The notes under the pieces were generated by a model. The model had not been told where the DNA came from. It made no database searches and saw only the letters and a program-made list of their open reading frames with translations. DNA of 64,000 nucleotides from contig CALUND010000008.1 in assembly GCA_944321925.1 (NCBI GenBank), forward strand, positions 1-64,000, in the 5' to 3' direction. Position numbers and translations under genes: made by a program. The stretch's first letter is position 1. The number at the start of each line of letters is the position of its first letter. Positions 17,380 to 26,518 of the stretch are shown here, piece after piece. Source of the DNA: an uncultured Rikenellaceae bacterium (GTDB lineage: Bacteria; Bacteroidota; Bacteroidia; Bacteroidales; Rikenellaceae).

Positions 17380-18500
17380 AAATCGTCTACTGCATCGCAT
17401 CGCTCCACAATCCCGGTGGCATGGAGTCCGTCCTCACGGCCAAGGCGAATTACCTCGCATCGCTCCCGGATTACGAACTACATATCGTCACCCGAGAAGG
17501 TGCAGACCAACCCTTTTTCCCGCTCTCGGAAAAAATCTCGCTGCACGAACTGCATACAACAAATAAACACGATTACCGCAGGGCCCTCGAAAAAAAACTT
17601 TTCGAGATTCGGCCGGACATCACCATCAGCCTCTTCGGCGACGAGCGTTCCTTCCTCTACCGGATCAAGGACGGCAGCCGGAAAATCATCGAATTCCACT
17701 ACAGCCGCAACTACCTGATCCATCTGGTGCAGGGGATCGCCAAGATGAAATTCCGCCGGCTCCACCTGCTCAAGGCCTATCTGCGACGCATACAGGATCG
17801 TTTCTACATCGGCCGATACGACCAGGCCGTACTTCTCACACACAGGGATTACGAACTGTGGGGGGCCGGGAAAAACATGTGCTGGATACCCAACCCCCTC
17901 ACCTTCCATACCGAACGGTGTGCCGACACGTCCGTGCGAAAAATCATCGCCGTAGGCCGTTATACTCCCCAAAAGGGATTCGACCTGCTGATTGAGGCCT
18001 TTTCCCGCACCGTCGAGGAGTTCCCCGACTGGGAACTCTCCATTTTCGGCGATGGTGCCGAGCGGAACCGCCTGCAAAAAATGATCGACACGAAAAATCT
18101 GACGGAACGGGTTCACCTCGAATACCCTTCGCACCAAATTACCGACGAAATGCTTCGCGGATCGCTCTTTGCGTTCCCGTCACGCTACGAAGGATTCGGT
18201 CTGGTACTGCTCGAAGCGATGCAATGCGGACTTCCCTCCGTCGCCTTCGACTGCGAATGCGGCCCTTCGGAGATCATTCAAGAGGGCTTAACCGGATATT
18301 TGGTCACACCAGGCGATACGGAAACATTCGCCCGGGCGATGAAAAAACTGATGGCCGATCCCGAAGAGCGTAAACACATGGGATTGGCCGCCAAAGCAGC
18401 CTCGGAGAATTTCCGCATCGAGAAGATCATGCAAAACTGGATAAAACTCTTCGGAGAAATCGCAACACCAAAGTCGCAACATTTAGAACTCGGCAAATGA
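17376..18500 (+). CDS. Glycosyltransferase family 4
   Basis: This 374-residue GT-B fold transferase begins MKIVYCIASLHNPGGMESV, the acceptor-domain loop. It has IIAVGRYTPQKGFDLLIEAF near 188-207 and the retaining EX7E motif in RYEGFGLVLLEAMQCGLPSV near 270-290. It retains the anomeric configuration of the donor. The ATGA overlaps at both ends tie it into one translational unit with the preceding GT2 and the following wzy candidate. It resembles PglH/AmsD-like alpha-hexosyl or N-acetylhexosaminyl transferases, but this is only a family impression. Confidence 0.9.
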   Translation: MKIVYCIASLHNPGGMESVLTAKANYLASLPDYELHIVTREGADQPFFPLSEKISLHELHTTNKHDYRRALEKKLFEIRPDITISLFGDERSFLYRIKDGSRKIIEFHYSRNYLIHLVQGIAKMKFRRLHLLKAYLRRIQDRFYIGRYDQAVLLTHRDYELWGAGKNMCWIPNPLTFHTERCADTSVRKIIAVGRYTPQKGFDLLIEAFSRTVEEFPDWELSIFGDGAERNRLQKMIDTKNLTERVHLEYPSHQITDEMLRGSLFAFPSRYEGFGLVLLEAMQCGLPSVAFDCECGPSEIIQEGLTGYLVTPGDTETFARAMKKLMADPEERKHMGLAAKAASENFRIEKIMQNWIKLFGEIATPKSQHLELGK

Positions 18501-19816
18501 CTGCTCTGAACTATATCTTTTTTCTTCTTTTCGTTCTGTTCGGCATCTTCTTTCTCTACAAAGGGTCGCTACAGGTCCACGATGTGCTCAACCCCAGACG
18601 CAGACTGCTTTTCAACGGACCCGAATCGCTCTTGCTGTTCATCTTCTCGACCGGACTCGTCGCTCTCTCCTCGGCCACGGGATCGGTCGACCTCTCGGCC
18701 ATCCGGCTGCTCTTTCTCGAAGGATTCTGCTTTTGGGGAATTGCCGTCTCGGACAACCGTATGCGCTGGAGCATCCCGCTTTTCATCTATCTCCTCTACA
18801 TGGCATGGCTCTGTTTCGGCCTCACCTATGCGCCATACCCTTCGTTCGGACTCCGAGTGATTCTCAAATACCTCTATCCGCTCCTCATCGCACTGTTCGC
18901 CGCCACCGTAGTACGCTATGGAGAGGTGTTTCTCAAATACGGCGTTACCGCCCGAAACGTGGGTGCCATTATCGTCATTCTCGGATTTGTCCCATACCTG
19001 TTCCAAACCTTTCTGCCCGGACTCATCTGGTATCCGACCGCCCGATCGATCCACTTCATCTCGATGTGCATATTCTCTCTCGCCTTCTGGCAATTCTGTA
19101 CCCACAAACGACGCGACCTGTTATTGGCCGTGTTATTCATACTGCCCTGCCTGGTCTGGGTGTTACGAACCAGCATGATGGGATTTACACTGGCTGCGAT
19201 CGTCTACGCCCTGTTCCGTTACCGCATAAAGGCCATTCCCTGGATCGTAGCAGCCATGGCGATCTTCATATCGGTCATCTTCTTTGTGCCGGAAGTAAAA
19301 AACAAAATGTTCAGAAACAGCGACGAAGTGACCCTCTCCGACCTCAGAAACAACCTGTCCAAAGAAGATATCGACAGCAACGGTCGTTTTGCCATGTGGG
19401 AATGGTCGCTCGAAAATTATTACGAACCGAATAAAATCTGGGGTAGCGGAACCGGGACTCTGCAGGAGGTCTTTTATTCAGGCAAAGTCGACTTCAACGG
19501 AATCCGAATCGTGCATAACGATTACGTGCAGATTTTATGCGACAACGGATTGATCGGCTGCATCCTGTTCATCGGCATTCTGATCTCGGCCCTGTTACAT
19601 TGCTGGAATGTCTACAATCGAAGCCGCTCGAACACCACCCGCATGGCGGCCATTGTCGCGGCATCGACTCTCGCAGGCATATTCTTAACCTCCCTGACAG
19701 ACAATTCGATCAACTATTCGGTTGCTACCTATTCCTCGGCTTTCGGCTTTTACGGCATGATGGTTGGAATGTATTGGACAGAGCGTCATTCCACAAAACA
19801 AACCAATGGTTTTTAA
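18497..19816 (+). CDS. wzy: O-antigen/capsule polymerase (Wzy/O-antigen ligase family)
   Basis: This 439-residue polytopic membrane protein has about eleven hydrophobic segments. A periplasmic loop near 280-345 contains SNGRFAMWEWSLENYYEPNKIWGSGTG followed by RIVHNDYVQILCDNGLIGCILF. The HNDYVQILCDNG segment is typical of the Wzy_C/O-antigen ligase family. It is the only polymerase/ligase candidate in the cluster. Next to a Wzx flippase it most likely polymerises repeat units in the periplasm. A WaaL-type ligase role cannot be excluded by sequence alone. Confidence 0.85.
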   Translation: MTALNYIFFLLFVLFGIFFLYKGSLQVHDVLNPRRRLLFNGPESLLLFIFSTGLVALSSATGSVDLSAIRLLFLEGFCFWGIAVSDNRMRWSIPLFIYLLYMAWLCFGLTYAPYPSFGLRVILKYLYPLLIALFAATVVRYGEVFLKYGVTARNVGAIIVILGFVPYLFQTFLPGLIWYPTARSIHFISMCIFSLAFWQFCTHKRRDLLLAVLFILPCLVWVLRTSMMGFTLAAIVYALFRYRIKAIPWIVAAMAIFISVIFFVPEVKNKMFRNSDEVTLSDLRNNLSKEDIDSNGRFAMWEWSLENYYEPNKIWGSGTGTLQEVFYSGKVDFNGIRIVHNDYVQILCDNGLIGCILFIGILISALLHCWNVYNRSRSNTTRMAAIVAASTLAGIFLTSLTDNSINYSVATYSSAFGFYGMMVGMYWTERHSTKQTNGF

Positions 19817-21239
19817 CAGCTTCGACTTCCTGGGCTTCTTTCTGATCGTCTTCGCAGGCGTCTGGGTATTGGGACGGATCACGGAGAATCCTCTGCCGCG
19901 TAATCTGTGGTTGCTCACCCTCAGCTACTATTTCTACGGCAGTTTCCGGATCGAATTTCTCGCGCTGTTGCTCTACGTCTCCCTCGTCACCTACCTGGGA
20001 GGCCTGTGGCTCGACCGGCTTCGCTCCCGCGAAAATCCCCACCGAAAAGGTGCACTCGCCCTGATCATAACGCTGTCGCTACTGCCGCTGCTCTACTGGA
20101 AATATGCAGGATTCCTCTACGGATCCGTTACCGGTGCTCTCGGTCTGACACCGGAAGCAAATCCGTTTGCCGGGCTGCTTCTGCCTGTGGGAATCTCTTT
20201 TTTCACGTTTCAGGCGCTCACCTACACCATCGACATCCATCGCGGGAAAATCGCAGCCGATCGCAACATCATCGACGTCTTTCTCTTCGTTGCCTTCTTT
20301 CCGACACTGCTCTCCGGACCCATCGAACGAGCCCGCAAACTGCTGCCTCAACTGAAAAACACCTACCGAACAGACTTCAATACCCTTTTCAGCGGAGCCA
20401 TGCTCTTCTCCTGGGGCCTGTTCAAAAAGATGGTCGTTGCCGACCGGCTCGCTCACTACGTCGACCAGATCTACTTCGATCCCTCCGCCCACTCCGGAGC
20501 AACACTCTGCATCGCGGCGATTTTCTACAGCATACAGATCTACTGCGACTTCAGCGGATACTCCGACATGGCCATCGGCGTAGCACGCAGCATCGGATTC
20601 TCCCTCGACAAAAACTTCGACCAACCCTATTTCGTCACCTCCATCCGGGAGTTCTGGAAAAAGTGGCACATCTCCCTCACCTCCTGGTTTACCGAATATA
20701 TCTACATCCCCGCTGGAGGAAACCGAGTCGGAAAGGTGCGCTGGGTAGGCAACATCTTCCTCGTATTCCTGACCAGCGCCCTGTGGCACGGAGCAGCCTG
20801 GAGTTTCCTCGTTTGGGGGGCTCTCCACGCTCTCTATTACCTGGCCGAACATCTGATCCATCCCAACAAAGAGGCTGTCGTACACTCCCGACTCCGACAA
20901 TTCGGCTCCGGAATCCTCGTTTTCGCACTGGTTACCCTCGCATGGATCTTTTTCCGGATCGAAAACATCCACGATGCTTTCGACATCGTCAAACGAATCT
21001 TCACCTGGGCAGGAACCGGGGTTTCGTTCGGGACCTCCTCGTTCTCCTTCGTTCTTACGTGCGTCGCTCTCCTGTTGTTCTTTGCCGGAGAACTCGCTCT
21101 CCGTCACAATGCGCTCTCTTTCGAAAACAACCCCAAACAAACGCTCTCCCTGCCCAACATCTGGTGGATGGCAACAACTTTTCTCCTGATCTCCCTGCTC
21201 GGCGTATCGGGCAACGGGTTCGTCTATTTCCAATTCTGA
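19806..21239 (+). CDS. MBOAT family O-acyltransferase (AlgI/DltB-like)
   Basis: This 477-residue polytopic membrane protein has the MBOAT signatures FWKKWHISLTSWFTEYIYIP near 284-303 and SALWHGAAWSFLVWG near 321-335, which includes the catalytic histidine. Upstream are FPTLLSGPIERARKLLPQL and YSIQIYCDFSGYSDMAIG. It is expected to move acyl groups from a cytoplasmic donor across the membrane for polymer O-acylation. The ATG at 19806 (MVFNSFDFLGFF) is preferred over 19764 because it is the usual AlgI-like N-terminus. It overlaps wzy by 11 bp. The gene at 21247 is its likely periplasmic partner. Confidence 0.92.
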   Translation: MVFNSFDFLGFFLIVFAGVWVLGRITENPLPRNLWLLTLSYYFYGSFRIEFLALLLYVSLVTYLGGLWLDRLRSRENPHRKGALALIITLSLLPLLYWKYAGFLYGSVTGALGLTPEANPFAGLLLPVGISFFTFQALTYTIDIHRGKIAADRNIIDVFLFVAFFPTLLSGPIERARKLLPQLKNTYRTDFNTLFSGAMLFSWGLFKKMVVADRLAHYVDQIYFDPSAHSGATLCIAAIFYSIQIYCDFSGYSDMAIGVARSIGFSLDKNFDQPYFVTSIREFWKKWHISLTSWFTEYIYIPAGGNRVGKVRWVGNIFLVFLTSALWHGAAWSFLVWGALHALYYLAEHLIHPNKEAVVHSRLRQFGSGILVFALVTLAWIFFRIENIHDAFDIVKRIFTWAGTGVSFGTSSFSFVLTCVALLLFFAGELALRHNALSFENNPKQTLSLPNIWWMATTFLLISLLGVSGNGFVYFQF

Positions 21240-21246
21240 TTCCTGC

Positions 21247-22146
21247 GTGAAAACCATTCTCCGTCTCAGTCTGCTCCTCCTCATCGTATTCGGTCTCGAC
21301 CTGGCGATCGACCGGCTGCTTCTGCACGGAATACACCATTATTACGGACTCAACGAGCCATCCGAGATGTTGCTTCTTGGCCATTCTCAACTGATGCTGG
21401 CCGCAGACAAAGAGCGAATGGAAAACGAATTGGGCCTGAAAATATCGAAATACACCCAAGAAGGAGTAGACATGACCACCCGCAAAGTGATGGCCCAACA
21501 CTATCTGAGTTTCCCCTCCTCAGACTCTCTCCGCTATGTCCTCTACGGTGTCGACCAATTCATGTTCAACCCCAAAGGGCTCAGCGCCAAAGCCTATAAA
21601 CTGTTCTATCCCTTTCTGGATAATCGCATCATCGATCGTTACATCCGCACCGAGTGCTCCTCCCGATCGGACTACTGGGCCCACAAACTGATCCGCACCA
21701 CGCGCTATTCGGACCTGCTTCTCAACGCCTCCATTCGCGGATGGCTGGGCAACTGGTCCAACCTCAAATACGGAACGGAAGATATCGAAGAGTTGCAACT
21801 CAACATCGCTGAAGGGAACATGCGACAAATCGCTTTCGATTCGCTGCTCATGGCCGACTTTCTCTCGACCATCGACCTGTTCACCGCCAAAGGGATCCGT
21901 GTGATTCTCATCCGAACCCCCGTAATCGATCTGCTGAACGACTACCAGCCGGATGCCTACAAACAGATCTCCGAATGGCTGGAACAACTTGCGGAACGTT
22001 CCCCGCTCATCGACCTCTGGGACATCAACTCGCAGATGGAACACGACCATACGCTCTTTTTCGACCCGATCCACCTCAACCCCGAAGGTCAACAGCGCAG
22101 CACGGAACTGCTCGTCGAACGATTCAAACACTCTTTCGCGCAATGA
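21247..22146 (+). CDS. SGNH-like acyltransferase partner of the MBOAT protein
   Basis: This 299-residue protein has a single N-terminal membrane anchor (ILRLSLLLLIVFGLDLAIDR) and an exported domain. GHSQLM near 46-51 stands where SGNH enzymes have GxS, and DPIHLNPEGQ near 272-281 supplies the Asp-His pair. This is the arrangement of DltD/AlgJ/AlgX/PatB-type partners that receive acyl groups from an MBOAT protein and put them on polysaccharide. The start is GTG at 21247, 7 bp after the MBOAT stop. I do not recognise a named family. The function is inferred from the motifs and the neighbour. Confidence 0.75.
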   Translation: MKTILRLSLLLLIVFGLDLAIDRLLLHGIHHYYGLNEPSEMLLLGHSQLMLAADKERMENELGLKISKYTQEGVDMTTRKVMAQHYLSFPSSDSLRYVLYGVDQFMFNPKGLSAKAYKLFYPFLDNRIIDRYIRTECSSRSDYWAHKLIRTTRYSDLLLNASIRGWLGNWSNLKYGTEDIEELQLNIAEGNMRQIAFDSLLMADFLSTIDLFTAKGIRVILIRTPVIDLLNDYQPDAYKQISEWLEQLAERSPLIDLWDINSQMEHDHTLFFDPIHLNPEGQQRSTELLVERFKHSFAQ

Positions 22147-23084
22147 TCTCCATCGTCATACCGCTCTACAACAAAGCGGAGAGCATCGTCTCCACGCTCC
22201 AGTCGGTCCGCGAACAATCCTATTCCGACTATGAAGTGATCGTAGTGGACGACGGCAGCAACGACGACGGCCTCGCCCGAATCGAACGCTACGGCGCGGA
22301 GTATCCCGCATTCGGAGAACGGATACGGATCGTACGACAATGCAACCGGGGCGTCTCCGCTGCACGCAACCGGGGCATTGCCGAGGCAAAATATGAACGA
22401 ATCGCCTTCCTCGATGCCGACGACCGATGGATGCCCACCTACCTCGAAGAACAACAAACCCTCGCAGCACGCTACCCCCACTGCGGGCTGACGGCCGTAC
22501 GCTATGAGATGGTCTGGCCGGATGGGTCCATCCGACCGATCCGACTCGAAGGTGTCGATCCGACAGCTTCGGATTTCCTCTTCGAAAACTACTTCTCGGT
22601 GGCCTGCCGTTCGAATCCGCCCGTATGGAGTTCGGCCGTCATAGCAACCCGTCAGGCGTTGGAGGCCGTCGGCGGATTTCCCGAAGGAGTCGCCTCCGGA
22701 GAGGATCTGTTGACCTGGGCCCGAATTGCATGCCGTTTTCGCATCGCCTACCTCAACAAACCGCTGGCCCGCTTCATGCTGGACGATAGGCAAGCCTCCG
22801 GACAGGCCAAACGAAAACCCGCCGACAACGACATCGTGGGACGAGAGTTGCGAAAATTGCTTCGCGAATTCCCCCACACCCCCGGACTGAGACATTACAA
22901 CGGACTGTGGCACAAAATGCGCAGTTCGAACTACCTGCGATTGGGACTCCGCGGCCCCTGTTTCCGCGAAACGTGCAAGGCGATTCGGTTCTGGCCGACA
23001 AACCCGACGTCTTACATCTATCTCGCCATGCTGGCGCTGCCCACCACCCTGCAGCACAAAATAATCGCCATGAAACGAAGCTGA
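22143..23084 (+). CDS. Glycosyltransferase family 2
   Basis: This 313-residue GT-A glycosyltransferase shows ISIVIPLYNKAESIVSTLQSV, VVDDGSNDDGLARI and FLDADDRWMPTYL near 87-99. The frame is open much further upstream, but ATG 22143 is chosen because it gives the canonical N-terminal beta strand and overlaps the previous stop as ATGA. The C-terminal part carries no evident membrane anchor. A gap of about 100 bp follows, the largest inside this part of the operon. Confidence 0.9.
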   Translation: MISIVIPLYNKAESIVSTLQSVREQSYSDYEVIVVDDGSNDDGLARIERYGAEYPAFGERIRIVRQCNRGVSAARNRGIAEAKYERIAFLDADDRWMPTYLEEQQTLAARYPHCGLTAVRYEMVWPDGSIRPIRLEGVDPTASDFLFENYFSVACRSNPPVWSSAVIATRQALEAVGGFPEGVASGEDLLTWARIACRFRIAYLNKPLARFMLDDRQASGQAKRKPADNDIVGRELRKLLREFPHTPGLRHYNGLWHKMRSSNYLRLGLRGPCFRETCKAIRFWPTNPTSYIYLAMLALPTTLQHKIIAMKRS

Positions 23085-23185
23085 CAGCCCGACCTGCCTC
23101 GCTTCTCAGCGGACAAACCAACAAGCTGAACAATCTTTGCATCCTGTGCGGTCCGAAATACCGGAACCGCAACAAAACCAAAAAC

Positions 23186-24289
23186 ATGGAAAACAAGAGG
23201 AAAAAGTTACTGTTCTTCGGTTCCGACTATCGAGTTGGACTCACGACTGCGCTCACCGAGCAGATTCTCGTACTGAACAAACAACCCGAAATCGAACTCT
23301 TCGTCGTGTCGAGCGAGCAGGAGATGGAGCCAGGACTGCACGAACGACTGCAAGCAGCAGGCGTGGAGAGGTGTATCGTTCCCGGACTCGACCAACACAG
23401 CGACTTCCGGCACAAAGCCCGGCAAATCGCAGACGAGATCGACCGCCGAGGAATCACCCACGTGAACGTCCACAACAATTGGCAACTCGCTCTGCTGGCT
23501 TGGATACGCACCGCACGGCTGACTCACTCCCGGTTCCGGCTGATCTACACCATCCACGGATTCCGGCACAACCACCCTGTCAAGGCGTTCTTCGCCGTGG
23601 CGATCATCGGCGGGGCACTGCTCCTTTTCGCCGACCGGGTCATCAGCATGTCGGGTTACGTCTCCCGGAAATTCCGCTTCCTGCGTTACAAAACCTCCGT
23701 GGTCTACTACATGATGACCGATCCGGAATTCGCCCGAAAAGAGAATCCGATCGACACCTCCCGCCTTTCGATGCTCTTCCCGGCCCAATTCCGCCACGGG
23801 AAGAACCAAAAGATGCTCGTCCGCGCCCTCGCACGCTACGTCGAACAGACGGGCGACCGCACCTGCCGACTCATCCTCCCCGGCAGTGGCCCCCTGTGGG
23901 AGGATGTACGTGCCGAAGCGGAACGCCTGGGTGTCTCCTCCCAGGTGGACATGCCCGGACAACTTCCCCACAAACAAATCATAGCCCTCTACGAGGCGAA
24001 CAACATCGCACTGGTCGCATCCAACTCGGAAACCTACGGACGCTGCATTGCCGAACCGTTCGCTCTCGGACGTTGTCTCATCTCCCGGAAAGTGGGCATC
24101 GCCCCCGACATCATCCGCAACGGAAAGAACGGATTCCTCTACGACTCCGAACAACAACTCGCCGAACTGCTCGTACAATTAGGTAGCGACCGACAACGAA
24201 TCCGTGAAGTTGCCGACGCCGCCTTCCGCGATCGGACCATCTTCTCGCCCGAAAAGGTGATGGAAAGCTATCTGAAAGCCATCGACTGA
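23186..24289 (+). CDS. Glycosyltransferase family 4
   Basis: This 367-residue GT-B transferase begins MENKRKKLLFFGSDYRVGLTT and has IYTIHGFRHNHP near 118. The donor domain contains RLILPGSGPLWEDVRAEAERLG near 230 and the EX7E-type SETYGRCIAEPFALGRCLIS near 280-300. The reading frame extends about 280 bases upstream through the end of the previous gene. ATG 23186 is preferred because upstream residues have no protein character. It lies 4 bp before the next GT4 gene. Sugar specificity is unknown. Confidence 0.87.
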   Translation: MENKRKKLLFFGSDYRVGLTTALTEQILVLNKQPEIELFVVSSEQEMEPGLHERLQAAGVERCIVPGLDQHSDFRHKARQIADEIDRRGITHVNVHNNWQLALLAWIRTARLTHSRFRLIYTIHGFRHNHPVKAFFAVAIIGGALLLFADRVISMSGYVSRKFRFLRYKTSVVYYMMTDPEFARKENPIDTSRLSMLFPAQFRHGKNQKMLVRALARYVEQTGDRTCRLILPGSGPLWEDVRAEAERLGVSSQVDMPGQLPHKQIIALYEANNIALVASNSETYGRCIAEPFALGRCLISRKVGIAPDIIRNGKNGFLYDSEQQLAELLVQLGSDRQRIREVADAAFRDRTIFSPEKVMESYLKAID

Positions 24290-24292
24290 TCC

Positions 24293-25411
24293 ATGCCGAA
24301 AAACGATCGTAAACCGCGCCTCCTGCTCGTCGTCCCCCTGCCCCCGCCCGTGCACGGTGCAGCGACAGTCAGTCAGTCGCTGCGCGACAGCGAACCGCTT
24401 GCCGAACGTTTCGACTGCGACTTCGTCAACCTATCCACCTCCCGCTCCACAACGGAGATCGGACGAAACGACCTTCGGAAACTGTTCCGTTTTTGCCAGT
24501 CGTGGTTCCGTTTGCTGGGGTTGCTTCTGCGTCGACGTTACGCGCTCTGTTGCATAGCTGTCACCGTCGGCCGTCCCGGCCTATTCAAAGATTTGCCGTT
24601 CGTTCTGCTCTGTCGCCTATTCGGACGCCGCGTCGTCCTCCACCAGCACAACAAAGGCGTCGCCGAGACCCGCACACGCAAAATCTACGACATCGCATAC
24701 CGAATGCTCTACCGCAAGGCGCGCGTCATCCTGCTTTCGTGGCAACTCTACCCCGACATCGAGCCTTACGTCGACCGAAAAAACGTCGCGATCTGCCCCA
24801 ACGGCATCCCCGAACAACCACCCTATACGACACGCTCCCCGCACGAAAACGAAACACCCCATCTCTTTTCATTGGCCAACCTCGCCCTGAGCAAAGGAAT
24901 CCTGCAACTGCTCGACGCCTGTGCGGAATTGGGAAAAAGAGGCCGCCATTTCGTCTGCGAACTGGCTGGCGGCGAGAGCGAAGAGATGAGCGAACAGAGG
25001 TTGAAAAACGAGATTGCACAACGCGAATTAACAGGGACGGTAGTCTACCTCGGTCGCGTCTACGGCGCTGAAAAAACAGCGCTCTTCCATCGAGCCGCAT
25101 TGCTGGTCGCCCCTACCTACGACGACTGTTTTCCACTCGTACATCTGGAAGCGATGCAACAGGGGCTCCCGATCATCTCGACCTTCACCGGCGGCATCCC
25201 CGATATTGTCGAAAACGGCGTAACCGGCCTGCTCGTACCGCCGAAACAGACCGGACCTCTCACCGAAGCGATCGATATGCTGCTCAACGATCCCGCGCTG
25301 CGACAACGCATGGGCGAGGCCGGACGAGAAAAGTTCGAGAAAGAATTCACGCTCGAAGCGTTCGAAAAACGATTCATCGACTGCATGGAGCGTTTCATCT
25401 CCGAAGCATAA
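24293..25411 (+). CDS. Glycosyltransferase family 4
   Basis: This 372-residue GT-B transferase opens with RLLLVVPLPPPVHGAATVSQSL and has LHQHNKGV near 119-126. The retaining donor-site motif is TYDDCFPLVHLEAMQQGLPIIS near 272-293, and the protein ends in FEKEFTLEAFEKRF, typical of the family. It starts 3 bp after the previous stop. This completes a run of seven glycosyltransferases from 14377. A 340-bp gap follows before the WecG-like gene. Confidence 0.9.
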   Translation: MPKNDRKPRLLLVVPLPPPVHGAATVSQSLRDSEPLAERFDCDFVNLSTSRSTTEIGRNDLRKLFRFCQSWFRLLGLLLRRRYALCCIAVTVGRPGLFKDLPFVLLCRLFGRRVVLHQHNKGVAETRTRKIYDIAYRMLYRKARVILLSWQLYPDIEPYVDRKNVAICPNGIPEQPPYTTRSPHENETPHLFSLANLALSKGILQLLDACAELGKRGRHFVCELAGGESEEMSEQRLKNEIAQRELTGTVVYLGRVYGAEKTALFHRAALLVAPTYDDCFPLVHLEAMQQGLPIISTFTGGIPDIVENGVTGLLVPPKQTGPLTEAIDMLLNDPALRQRMGEAGREKFEKEFTLEAFEKRFIDCMERFISEA

Positions 25412-25750
25412 ACAAGAAAACGAACGACATACACGGTCCAAAGAATCGGGCCCCTCGCCAAAACGGATTTTCTCTTTTTCCATAAAATCCGTATATTGCT
25501 TATAAAAAAGCGGAGGCGCATGATTCATCGGACTGACATACCGGCTTTTACAGCCAGAATTCCATTTCAAGGAGATTCGGAAAGCACAACGACTCCAGGC
25601 GGAATGACAGAAAATGAACTGTTTCCCAACGGCAAGATTTTAGCACGCTCCGGCGGATTGACCTCCAATTCGCATCGCGATCGCCCTACGACAGCTTGAG
25701 CCTCGCATCGGCAGCGTGATTTTCCACATAAAAAAGCCTGAACCGATATC
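25412..25750 (+). other. Intergenic gap inside the polysaccharide cluster
   Basis: This 339-bp stretch is AT-richer than its neighbours and contains no convincing gene; the open frame at 25496-25699 has no family character. I found no TAnnTTTG box at proper spacing and no terminator hairpin. A separate promoter for the WecG-gmd-fcl segment is possible but not demonstrated. Confidence 0.4.
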
Positions 25751-26506
25751 GTGGAACGTTACTTTCACATACGCTACGAATTCTCGCGGGAAGCCGTACG
25801 GCGAAAAATCGACGAAACGCTGGCCGCAGAGAAAAAAGGATATATCTGCGTGGCGGACGGCGTGATCCTTTCGCTCGTACAGCACGACCTCGCATACCGA
25901 AAAGTGATCGACGAAGCTCTGTTCTCGATCTGCGACAGCAGCTGGGTCCCTCTCTACATCCGATGGATCTACGGCCGCCAACGCAAACAGTACTGCGGAA
26001 GCCAAATCTTCGAGGAGCTCATCAGCCTCGGACGCTACCGCATGATGTTCCTCGGGACCAGCCGCAAAGTTCTCGATCCGCTGAAAGAAAACCTCTCGCA
26101 CATCGATCCTCGAGTGGCCGACATGCCGTTTGTCGAGCTCCCGTTCTGCTCCGCCGAAACATTCGACTACGTAAACATCGGCCGCATGATCGACGAGTAT
26201 GCTCCGGATATCGTCTGGGTCGCTCTCGGGGCTCCCAAACAGGAAAAATTCATGAACTACCTCCTGCCCCATATCCGACGAGGCGTGATGATCGCCGTCG
26301 GTGCCGCCTTCAACTTCTACAGCGGAGGTACGATCCGACGGGCCCCGGAGTGGATCGTGAAATGCCACATGGAATTCCTCTGGCGCATCTTCAGCGAACC
26401 ACGCAAACAGCTGAAACGTTGCAAAGGGATCCTCACGACCATGCCCCGCATGCTTTGGGACGAGTGGAGATGCAAGCGACAAGAGACAAAGAAAGAGAAA
26501 AAATAA
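25751..26506 (+). CDS. WecG/TagA/CpsF family glycosyltransferase
   Basis: This 251-residue inverting GT26 enzyme adds the second sugar to a polyprenyl-pyrophosphate-linked first sugar; ManNAcA and ManNAc are the known examples. It shows ICVADGVILSLVQ near 33, GSQIFEELISLGRYRMMFLG near 83-102 and the hallmark VWVALGAPKQEKFM near 155-168. GVMIAVGAAFNFYSGGTIRRAPEW follows near 178-201. The GTG start at 25751 is the first usable one. Together with the WecA-like enzyme at 4885 it would build the first disaccharide, with the exact sugar uncertain. Only 12 bp separate it from gmd. Confidence 0.9.
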   Translation: MERYFHIRYEFSREAVRRKIDETLAAEKKGYICVADGVILSLVQHDLAYRKVIDEALFSICDSSWVPLYIRWIYGRQRKQYCGSQIFEELISLGRYRMMFLGTSRKVLDPLKENLSHIDPRVADMPFVELPFCSAETFDYVNIGRMIDEYAPDIVWVALGAPKQEKFMNYLLPHIRRGVMIAVGAAFNFYSGGTIRRAPEWIVKCHMEFLWRIFSEPRKQLKRCKGILTTMPRMLWDEWRCKRQETKKEKK

Positions 26507-26518
26507 CCATATTCGGAA

